The notes below the pieces were generated by a model. The model was not told the DNA's origin, searched no databases, and worked only from the letters and a program-made list of their open reading frames with translations. Source: Candidatus Uhrbacteria bacterium (lineage in GTDB: Bacteria; Patescibacteriota; Patescibacteriia; 2-12-FULL-60-25). From it: a DNA stretch of 8,596 nt. Below, piece after piece: positions 1 through 4,982 of the stretch. Where the stretch lies: NCBI GenBank assembly GCA_903828685.1, contig CAIKNB010000157.1, positions 1 through 8,596 of the forward strand, given 5' to 3'. Made by a program: the position numbers and the translations under genes. Numbering within the stretch: the first letter of the stretch is position 1; the number at the start of each line of letters is the position of its first letter.

Positions 1-1
1 C

Positions 2-140
2 CCGGGCCGCGAGAAGGCGGTGTTCGACTATTTCACCAAGACGCAAGGCGCGATGGAAAGCCTCCGCGCGCCGCTGCTTGAGGAAAAGATCGTCGATTAC
101 ATCCTTTCGCAAGCCAAGATCACGGATAAGAAGATCTCAT
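2..140 (+). other. tig: Trigger-factor C-terminal segment fused in frame to GroEL; probable chimeric junction at ~115-140
   Basis: The translation begins [11 protein letters not shown], then [19 protein letters not shown] and SQAKITDKK. This is the pattern of the C-terminal arm of the ribosome-associated chaperone trigger factor, in the form I recall from alphaproteobacteria (PG-REK-VF-FY, then LRAP-EEKVVDYIL, then AKVTDK). GroEL does not have this sequence before its DKKIS block. The two proteins share a short motif, ITDKKIS, at positions 119-139, exactly where the identity switches. G+C over bases 1-114 is 60% by count, against 48% over bases 141-260. A microhomology-driven assembly or amplification chimera, or a genuine deletion fusion, would both look like this. 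Confidence 0.72.
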
Positions 141-1087
141 CCATCCAGGAAATCTTGCCTGCGCTGGAAAAGGTAGTGCAGACCGGAAAAAAGGAAATCG
201 TAATCGTGTGTGACGACATCGAAGGCGAAGCGCTCACCACTTTGGTGTTGAATAAACTACGCGGCACGTTCCATGCCCTGGCCGTCAAAGCGCCGGGCTT
301 CGGCGATCGCCGCAAAGACATGTTGCAAGACATCGCCATCGTGACCGGCGCCACGGTCATCACCGAAGATTTGGGCCGCAAGCTGGATTCGATTACGCTG
401 GAGGATCTGGGTACGGCGCACAAAGTCATCGCCACCAAGGACAACACAACATTCGTAGGCGGCGCCGGCGACGAGTCGCAAATCCAGGGCCGGGTCTCGG
501 TCATCAAGAAGACTTTGGAGAATACGGAATCCGAATTCGACCGCGAGAATCTGCAGAAGCGATTGGCCAAGCTCGCCGGTGGCGTGTGCGTGATCAAAGT
601 CGGCGCAGCTACCGAAGTCGAGATGAAGGAAAAGAAGCACCGCATTGAGGATGCAGTGGCTGCCACCAAGGCTGCAGTCGAGGAAGGTATTGTGCCTGGC
701 GGCGGCGTGGCTTTGCTGCGCACGCTTAAAGCATTGGAAAGCTTGCAGCTTACCGGCGAAGAGAACATTGGTTTGAATATCCTGAAGAAAGCCATCGAGG
801 AACCTATCCGCTGCATCGCAGAGAACGCAGGCAAGGAAGGCTCGGTCGTGGCCGAAGAGGTCAAGAAGCGCCAAGGTTCTGACGGCTACAATGCCTTGAC
901 CGACGTGTACGAAGATTTGCTCAAGGCCGGCATCGTGGATCCGACTAAGGTCACGCGCTCTGCCTTGCAGAATGCGGCGTCAGTTGCAGCCATGTTCCTG
1001 ACCACGGAATGCGTGATTACGGATAAGCCCAAGAAAGAAGAACCAGCCAATCCCGGCATGGGTGGCATGGGCGGTATGGATTACTAG
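2..1087 (+). CDS. groEL: Chaperonin GroEL, C-terminal ~60%, with a trigger-factor-like N-terminal end (partial at the left edge)
   Basis: From about position 130 this is GroEL (Hsp60), the subunit of the ATP-driven double-ring folding chamber in the cytoplasm. Visible landmarks are the apical DKKISS block, [24 protein letters not shown], the [14 protein letters not shown] hinge, [14 protein letters not shown] carrying the Asp that catalyses ATP hydrolysis, [25 protein letters not shown] and a Gly/Met-rich [10 protein letters not shown] tail. The frame is open to the left edge, so no start is visible; a GTG at position 20 is internal. Bases 2 to ~118 do not encode GroEL but resemble the end of trigger factor. 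The first ~220 residues of a normal GroEL are absent, including the equatorial DGTTT nucleotide-binding motif and the upper hinge. If the join is real the product could not form an ATPase ring. No groES lies in the window, and no U-tract terminator follows the stop. The GroEL identity is certain; the integrity of the gene is doubtful. Confidence 0.9.
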   Translation, partial: PGREKAVFDYFTKTQGAMESLRAPLLEEKIVDYILSQAKITDKKISSIQEILPALEKVVQTGKKEIVIVCDDIEGEALTTLVLNKLRGTFHALAVKAPGFGDRRKDMLQDIAIVTGATVITEDLGRKLDSITLEDLGTAHKVIATKDNTTFVGGAGDESQIQGRVSVIKKTLENTESEFDRENLQKRLAKLAGGVCVIKVGAATEVEMKEKKHRIEDAVAATKAAVEEGIVPGGGVALLRTLKALESLQLTGEENIGLNILKKAIEEPIRCIAENAGKEGSVVAEEVKKRQGSDGYNALTDVYEDLLKAGIVDPTKVTRSALQNAASVAAMFLTTECVITDKPKKEEPANPGMGGMGGMDY

Positions 1088-1102
1088 AAAAACAAGCATT
1101 CG

Positions 1103-1111
1103 TGCTATAAT
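1103..1111 (+). promoter_or_regulatory. Extended -10 promoter, TGCTATAAT
   Basis: A perfect TATAAT at 1106-1111 is preceded by TGC at 1103-1105, an extended -10 element. It lies 15 bases after the groEL stop and 37 bases before the start of the small membrane protein. No good -35 hexamer lies 16-18 bases upstream, which is common when the extended -10 is present. Transcription would start near 1118, giving a leader of about 30 bases. Confidence 0.6.
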
Positions 1112-1148
1112 TCAGCTGATAATCACTAATTGTCAGTCATCTAATTCT

Positions 1149-1502
1149 ATGCCCGAAGAAATCAAAGCGTCAGTCAAACCGGTCTTCGACAAAAAAGATA
1201 TCGACGAGAATAAGGCCTTGGCTGCCGTGGGTTATATCGGCATCCTGTGCCTGATTCCGCTCCTCACCAAGAAGGATTCCAAGTTTGCGCAGGAATGCGG
1301 GAAACAGGGTTTCGTGCTTTTCATCCTTGAGATTGCCGTGTGGATTGTGGGCATGGTGCCCATCCTGGGCTGGTTCATCGTCTGGCCTTTGGGCTCGCTG
1401 CTCACCATCATCTTGAGCGTCATCTGTTTGGTCAAAGCTCTGCAAGGGGAGTTCTGGGAAGTGCCGGTCATCGGCCAGTACCGCAAGAGCGTGAATTTCT
1501 AA
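1149..1502 (+). CDS. Small DUF4870/Tic20-like integral membrane protein
   Basis: The 117-residue protein has a charged N-terminus (residues 1-21, PEEIKASVKPVFDKKDIDENK) followed by hydrophobic stretches at about 23-39, 53-70 and 72-96, the last long enough for a tight pair of helices. Its layout is ENKALAAVGYIGILCLIPLL, then KKDSKFAQECGKQGFVLFI, PILGWFIVWPLGSLLTIILSVI, and ALQGEFWEVPVIGQY. That is how I recall DUF4870/Tic20-type small membrane proteins, which are frequent in Patescibacteria and mostly of unknown function. In the usual family version the KQG segment is preceded by H, as in FHAKQG; here it is ECGKQG. The ATG at 1149 fits best because the family homology begins right after it. 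The frame stays open upstream to 1062, but that part overlaps groEL and does not look like protein. No Shine-Dalgarno sequence is visible. An extended -10 promoter lies just upstream. Confidence 0.8.
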   Translation: MPEEIKASVKPVFDKKDIDENKALAAVGYIGILCLIPLLTKKDSKFAQECGKQGFVLFILEIAVWIVGMVPILGWFIVWPLGSLLTIILSVICLVKALQGEFWEVPVIGQYRKSVNF

Positions 1503-1522
1503 TTTTTGGATTTTTGTGTAAC

Positions 1523-1550
1523 GTAGGGGCACGGCGCGCCGTGCCCCTAC
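1523..1550 (+). repeat. Perfect 28-base GTAG-headed palindrome, REP-like
   Basis: The element has two perfect 14-base arms: it begins GTAGGGGCACGGCG and the second arm is its exact reverse complement. It fills the 58-base gap between the membrane protein and prfB, ending 10 bases before the prfB ATG. The 5' GTAG followed by a GC-rich palindrome is the signature of REP sequences mobilised by RAYT (Y1-type, TnpA-REP) transposases. No T-tract follows on either strand, so it is not an intrinsic terminator. No transposase gene is in the window. Confidence 0.65.
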
Positions 1551-1560
1551 TAGTATCCAA

Positions 1561-2691
1561 ATGCTCCAAGATTCCATCAATCGCATAGCCGAATTGCGCG
1601 CCCGCCTGGAAGAGGCGTGGCAAGTTTTGGATTTGGATGCGGAACGCGGCGAAATCGCAGCTTTGGAAGCCGAAGCCTCGGCGCCTGATTTTTGGAGCGA
1701 TCAGGAACGGGCGCGGCGCGAATCGCAAAAATTATCTGACCTCAAAAAAGATTTTGAAGGCTGGTCGTCCTTGCGCGTAGATTTGTTGGATCTGCTGGAG
1801 ATGGCCGAGCTGGCCAAAGCCGAAGGTGACGCCTCAATGGAAGAGGATATCGAAAAACGCCTGCAAGACCTGGAGAAACGTTTTGCAGCGCAAGAATTCG
1901 CCATGCTGTTGGGCGGATCGCATGATAAGTCCAACGCCATCTTGTCCGTTCATGCGGGAGCAGGCGGCACGGATGCGCAGGACTGGGCCGAGATGCTTTT
2001 GCGCATGTATTTCCGCTACGCCGAACGCGAGGGTTGGAGCGTCAAACTTTTGGATGAGAGTCGCGGCACCGAAGCCGGCATCAAGTCCGCGACTTTTTCC
2101 GTGGAAGGGCGTTATGCCTACGGCCATCTCAAAGGCGAAGCCGGTGTGCATCGCTTGGTGCGTCTCTCGCCATACAACTCCGACAACTTGCGCCAGACCT
2201 CATTCGCCTTGGTCGAGGTCATTCCCGAACTTGCCGAAGACGCGGACATTGAAATCCGACCGGAGGATTTGCGCATCGATACTTTCACTTCGGGCGGCAA
2301 GGGCGGACAGTCGGTCAACACCACGTATTCAGCCGTACGCATCGTGCATCTGCCGACCGGCATCATAGTCTCGTGCCAGAACGAACGCTCGCAGACCCAG
2401 AACCGCGAGACAGCTATGAAGGTGTTGAAGTCGCGGTTGCTTTTATTGAAAGAAGAAGCTTTGCAGAAAGAGAAGAAAGAGTTACGCGGCGAATACCACA
2501 GCGCCGAGTGGGGGAGCCAGATTCGCTCTTACGTTTTGCATCCGTACCACATGGTTAAAGATTTGCGCACCGGGCATGAGACGTCAGACACGGACGCTGT
2601 TTTGGACGGCGATTTGGATGCGTTCATCGAAGCCGAGCTGCGCCAAGGTATCAAACCAGGAGATTTTAGGGAGGAGTTGAATAAGGATTAA
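1561..2691 (+). CDS. prfB: Peptide chain release factor 2 (no programmed frameshift)
   Basis: RF2 reads UGA and UAA stop codons in the ribosomal A site and triggers release of the finished protein. The 376 residues show the N-terminal helical domain (1-110, with the APDFW block at 41-45), HAGAGGTDAQDWAEML at 131-146, and the YAYGHLKGEAGVHRLVR core at 185-201. The catalytic GGQ is at 248-250 in SGGKGGQSVNTT, and the C-terminal block WGSQIRSYVL leads to TGHETSDTDAVLDGDLD. Length is normal. The stop-recognition tripeptide, usually SPF in RF2, reads SPY at 203-205. Most bacterial prfB genes carry an in-frame UGA near codon 25 that makes synthesis self-limiting; here the equivalent place (QVLDLDAERG, residues 21-30) is read straight through. 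The ATG at 1561 matches the expected N-terminus, but no Shine-Dalgarno precedes it; a palindrome sits there instead. A U-tract terminator follows the gene. Confidence 0.95.
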   Translation: MLQDSINRIAELRARLEEAWQVLDLDAERGEIAALEAEASAPDFWSDQERARRESQKLSDLKKDFEGWSSLRVDLLDLLEMAELAKAEGDASMEEDIEKRLQDLEKRFAAQEFAMLLGGSHDKSNAILSVHAGAGGTDAQDWAEMLLRMYFRYAEREGWSVKLLDESRGTEAGIKSATFSVEGRYAYGHLKGEAGVHRLVRLSPYNSDNLRQTSFALVEVIPELAEDADIEIRPEDLRIDTFTSGGKGGQSVNTTYSAVRIVHLPTGIIVSCQNERSQTQNRETAMKVLKSRLLLLKEEALQKEKKELRGEYHSAEWGSQIRSYVLHPYHMVKDLRTGHETSDTDAVLDGDLDAFIEAELRQGIKPGDFREELNKD

Positions 2692-2741
2692 TGGCGCAAC
2701 AAAGCCATTTTGCGTTAAGCGCATCGAATTATCGATTTAAA

Positions 2742-2767
2742 ATCGCTCAACAAAGCGATGTTTTTTT
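2742..2767 (+). terminator. Intrinsic terminator after prfB
   Basis: A 6-bp stem (ATCGCT at 2742-2747, AGCGAT at 2754-2759) with a 6-base loop is followed by G and seven T. The stem is short but the T-tract is good. About 50 bases upstream a smaller stem-like module (GGC...GCC then ATTTT) repeats the bases CAACAAAGC found here. Confidence 0.7.
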
Positions 2768-2802
2768 GGCTTAAATCAGCTAAGAATGTTAACCGCTATC
2801 CC

Positions 2803-2831
2803 TTGACAAAAGCGCTATTTAGTGGTATCTT
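2803..2831 (+). promoter_or_regulatory. Sigma-70-type promoter of the glycosyltransferase-like gene
   Basis: TTGACA at 2803-2808 is separated by 17 bases from TATCTT at 2826-2831, with TGG directly before the -10 (an extended -10). It lies just after the prfB terminator. Transcription would begin near 2838, leaving a leader of about 140 bases before the preferred ATG at 2980. Confidence 0.75.
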
Positions 2832-2979
2832 CTTTTGTTAACTAAAACAAACGTTTGGCTAAGTTCAGTCACATTTTGACGGCTTGGCACGCTGATTCTG
2901 GTCACGTCTTGCGCATACGGCGCAGGAGGTGAACGGAACAGGCGTCACTATGGTCCCAGAGCGGGCCACGGAGGCACTC
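2832..2979 (+). other. Long leader upstream of the glycosyltransferase-like gene, with an unpaired strong Shine-Dalgarno
   Basis: About 140 transcribed bases precede the preferred start. They contain a small stem (TGCGC, loop ATACG, GCGCA, about 2910-2924) directly followed by AGGAGGTGA at 2924-2932, a near-perfect anti-16S match with no start codon at a normal distance. A second motif, GGAGG at 2970-2974, is 5 bases from the ATG at 2980. I recognise no riboswitch class in it. Confidence 0.45.
2970..2974 (+). promoter_or_regulatory. Ribosome binding site GGAGG that decides the start at 2980
   Basis: GGAGG ends 5 bases before the ATG at 2980. This favours 2980 over the GTG at 2929, which lies inside the other AGGAGG, and over the ATG at 2950, which is about 17 bases from that motif. 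Confidence 0.65.
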
Positions 2980-3735
2980 ATGAGCTCTTTCAAAAATTTG
3001 GCAGTTATTCTTCGTACCTGGAGCAACAACAAAGACATCGCGAAGGCAGTTGTACGCGCGCTGAACGCCGGCATCGGCCGCATCATCGTGATCGTCAAAG
3101 ACGACGACCCTAGCAACTACGGCAACGTCGAAGCTTGGCTTGCAGGTGCGATTGAAGCGAACGTGGGACGTATCACGGTCCTTCCCATGCGTGTCGGGTA
3201 TTCTTGGTCGAACGCCCTCAATTACGGGTTCGATGAGATCCGACGCCTGAATCTCGCTGCTGCTGTCCGCGACGAAGCGCAGATCGACTACGTGCTGAAT
3301 GTCTCTAACGAGACGCTGTACGAGCCGTCGACAGTTGAGGCCATGGTGGCTGAGATTTCGTCGGACGCTTCGATCGGCGCTGTGGGCACCAGCTTCGCGG
3401 GCCGGCAGAATGGCAACGCGATCGATTTGGGCAAGAGCTACATCCATCCGCGCAACACCATGATGTTGGTGCGTTGGACGGACTACGTAACTCTCGGCGG
3501 CTTCAGCCCTAGGTGCGACCAACTCGGCGGACAGGAAGATTTGGATTGGTTGATGAGGCTCGAGCAGAAGGGGAGCAAATGGACGCTTCTCGACCTCAAG
3601 GTGCCGCTCCTCGTGGGCGTGAACCACCATCAGCCGACAAAAGAGGCACGTGAGATGAAGGCCATCGCGGGCATTTTGTCGATGAATGCGGAAATCACCG
3701 CAAATTTCGGCAAGGCAATCCAGCGCCTCTACTAA
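2980..3735 (+). CDS. Glycosyltransferase-like protein, GT-A/GT2 type, without an obvious DxD motif
   Basis: The 251-residue soluble protein has the outline of a GT-A fold: beta strands LAVILRT (7-13) and RIIVIVKDDD (34-43), then WSNALNYGF at 76-84 where family 2 enzymes often have a similar N-R-G helix. YVLNVSNET at 104-112 sits where the metal-binding DxD would be. A typical GT2 acceptor-side motif GGQEDLDWLMRL (183-194) and a histidine pair at 216-217 follow. The ED motif supports a glycosyltransferase, but the missing DxD (NVSN instead) leaves activity and sugar donor unknown. The start at 2980 rests on a GGAGG 5 bases upstream; in-frame starts at 2950 and 2929 are alternatives. It has its own promoter and is followed, 94 bases on, by a sugar-nucleotide epimerase, which fits a role in glycan synthesis. 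G+C (57% over 3541-3660) and frequent CTC leucine codons differ from its neighbours. Family assignment is moderate. Confidence 0.65.
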   Translation: MSSFKNLAVILRTWSNNKDIAKAVVRALNAGIGRIIVIVKDDDPSNYGNVEAWLAGAIEANVGRITVLPMRVGYSWSNALNYGFDEIRRLNLAAAVRDEAQIDYVLNVSNETLYEPSTVEAMVAEISSDASIGAVGTSFAGRQNGNAIDLGKSYIHPRNTMMLVRWTDYVTLGGFSPRCDQLGGQEDLDWLMRLEQKGSKWTLLDLKVPLLVGVNHHQPTKEAREMKAIAGILSMNAEITANFGKAIQRLY

Positions 3736-3755
3736 CTTCGTACCTTCTACTCGTC

Positions 3756-3784
3756 GTCCTGCATGAGACAAACTCATGCAGGAC
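3756..3784. other. Perfect 12-bp hairpin between the glycosyltransferase-like and epimerase genes
   Basis: Arms 3756-3767 (GTCCTGCATGAG) and 3773-3784 are exact reverse complements around the loop ACAAA. No T-tract follows on either strand, so this is not a standard intrinsic terminator. It may block 3' exonucleases or act with Rho. An ATG at 3776 lies inside the right arm, which argues against its use as the epimerase start. Confidence 0.6.
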
Positions 3785-3791
3785 ATACGAC

Positions 3792-3821
3792 TTCTGACGA
3801 TCTCTTACGAGGCCGTCAGAA
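3792..3821 (+). other. 8-bp stem just upstream of the epimerase start, with GAGG in the loop
   Basis: TTCTGACG (3792-3799) pairs with CGTCAGAA (3814-3821) around a 14-base loop containing GAGG at 3809-3812, the only Shine-Dalgarno-like bases before the ATG at 3830. In linear sequence GAGG is 17 bases from the start. A regulatory role is conjecture. Confidence 0.35.
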
Positions 3822-3829
3822 TCACGTAT

Positions 3830-4855
3830 ATGAAAAATCGCATTCTCATCACCGGCGGGGCCGGGTTCATCGGATCGCATCTCGTGGATGCGCTGGTTTT
3901 GCGTGGCCATGAAGTCATGGTGCTCGACAACCTGTCCACGGGTTTCCGCAAGTTCCTGAATCCGCAGGCGCAATTAGTGAAACTGGACATACGCGATAAA
4001 AAGGCTGCGGATTTTATCGTGAAATGGCAACCTGACATGATCTACCATCTGGCAGCCCAGATCATCGCGCCACTGTCCATCGAAAATCCTTTGCATGACG
4101 CCGAAATCAACATTATGGGAACGCTGAATATCTTGGAAGCTGCGCGCCAAGCTAAGGTCAAACGTTTCGTGTTGGTCAGCTCGGGTGGATTGCTTTCGTC
4201 TGAAGAGACCGTGCTGCCGACCGACGAAGAACACATCATCAAACCGGCCATCCCGTATTGTCTGTCCAAACTGGCGGCCGAAGATTACGTTATGTTTTAC
4301 CGCGAGGCCCATGCTTTGCCTGCAGCCATCGTGCGTTTGGCTAACGTGTATGGTCCGCGGCAGAATCCGCAAGGCGCTTCGGGTGTGGTGGCGATTTTCG
4401 CTGAACGCATGCTCAAACGCCAACCACTCCGTCTGGATGGCGATGGTACGCAGACAGCCGACCATATTTACGTCGGCGATGTCGTGAGAGCATTGCTGCT
4501 TTTGGGCGAGCGTCCCGAAGCTACGGGGCCATATCATTTGGGTACGGGCATGGAAACGAGCGTTAAAGACATCTTTGCCAAACTAGCTGAACTGACGGGA
4601 TATGACTTGGCGCCCACTCCGGCTCCGGCACGCTTGGGCGAAGCTAAGCGTCGGGCTTTGGACTCCGGCAAAATCAAGTGTGAACTGGGTTGGGAACCGA
4701 GGATGCCGCTGGACCAAGGTCTGGCACTGACCGTGGATTGGATCCGCGCCCAGCAAGACCCGGTATGGAGCGAACAACTTAAACAAACCTGCAAGAACAA
4801 AATTGAAAAATTGAAAAATATCCAATTCGAAACAGCAATTGCACCAAGCAAGTAA
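3830..4855 (+). CDS. NAD-dependent sugar-nucleotide epimerase/dehydratase (extended SDR, GalE-like)
   Basis: This is a 341-residue extended short-chain dehydrogenase/reductase acting on an NDP-sugar, most like UDP-glucose 4-epimerase and its relatives. The NAD-binding Rossmann motif GGAGFIGS is at 9-16, with an acidic DN pair (33-34) at the end of strand 2 and LDIRD at 52-56. YHLAA is at 72-76, the catalytic Ser in LVSSGG at 115-120, and the catalytic Tyr143/Lys147 in PYCLSK. The substrate-side RLANVYGPRQNP is at 169-180, then GDGTQTADHIYVGDVV at 204-219. The usual GxxYG after the catalytic Ser is replaced by GGLLSSEE, so the exact substrate is unclear. The frame is open back to an ATG at 3776, but that adds 18 residues before the Rossmann motif and lies inside a hairpin, so ATG 3830 (MKNRILITGG) is preferred. 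The last ~25 residues are a charged AT-rich extension past the usual end. A strong terminator follows. Confidence 0.9.
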   Translation: MKNRILITGGAGFIGSHLVDALVLRGHEVMVLDNLSTGFRKFLNPQAQLVKLDIRDKKAADFIVKWQPDMIYHLAAQIIAPLSIENPLHDAEINIMGTLNILEAARQAKVKRFVLVSSGGLLSSEETVLPTDEEHIIKPAIPYCLSKLAAEDYVMFYREAHALPAAIVRLANVYGPRQNPQGASGVVAIFAERMLKRQPLRLDGDGTQTADHIYVGDVVRALLLLGERPEATGPYHLGTGMETSVKDIFAKLAELTGYDLAPTPAPARLGEAKRRALDSGKIKCELGWEPRMPLDQGLALTVDWIRAQQDPVWSEQLKQTCKNKIEKLKNIQFETAIAPSK

Positions 4856-4875
4856 CGGCTGGACGAAAAATATAC

Positions 4876-4910
4876 AAATCCCCCCAGTGAACACCGGGGG
4901 GATTTTGTTT
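4876..4910 (+). terminator. Strong intrinsic terminator after the epimerase gene
   Basis: A 10-bp stem (AAATCCCCCC at 4876-4885, GGGGGGATTT at 4896-4905) with a 10-base loop runs into TTTTGTTT. The A-run on the left side means it could also work on the minus strand. Confidence 0.88.
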
Positions 4911-4920
4911 GATGGGGCCG

Positions 4921-4949
4921 TTGACATAGTGGCTTTTTTGTGGTTAATT
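4921..4949 (+). promoter_or_regulatory. Sigma-70-type promoter of the ABC exporter gene
   Basis: A perfect TTGACA (4921-4926) is followed after 17 bases by TTAATT (4944-4949), preceded by TGG as an extended -10. Shifting by one base gives GTTAAT with 16-base spacing. It lies 10 bases after a terminator and about 35 bases before the Shine-Dalgarno, so the exporter appears to be transcribed on its own. Confidence 0.7.
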
Positions 4950-4970
4950 GGCACATTGCCCTTTTGACAA

Positions 4971-4975
4971 AGGAG
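4971..4975 (+). promoter_or_regulatory. Ribosome binding site AGGAG of the ABC exporter gene
   Basis: AAAGGAG ends at 4975, 7 bases before the ATG at 4983. Another ATG at 4979, in a different frame, reads only ATG AAT GGC TGA, so the start is 4983. Confidence 0.8.
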
Positions 4976-4982
4976 AAGATGA

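Noticed and set aside
20..22. GTG at 20 as the start of the groEL reading frame
   Set aside because: The frame is open to the left edge and the trigger-factor-like sequence (PGREKA) continues upstream of it.
97..874. Long open frames on the minus strand across groEL
   Set aside because: They overlap a clear GroEL reading frame and their translations show no family features. Codon structure of a conserved plus-strand gene explains them.
1062..1148. Upstream start for the small membrane protein at 1062
   Set aside because: It would overlap the end of groEL and contain the promoter. The translated part is not protein-like, and family homology starts after ATG 1149.
1523..1550. The palindrome before prfB as an intrinsic terminator
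   Set aside because: No T-tract follows on either strand; the T-rich bases lie on the wrong side.
2929..2979. Earlier starts for the glycosyltransferase-like gene (GTG 2929, ATG 2950)
   Set aside because: GTG 2929 lies inside the AGGAGG itself and ATG 2950 is about 17 bases from it, whereas ATG 2980 has its own GGAGG at 5 bases.
3776..3829. ATG 3776 as the epimerase start
   Set aside because: It lies in the arm of a perfect hairpin and adds residues in front of the Rossmann motif that the family does not have.
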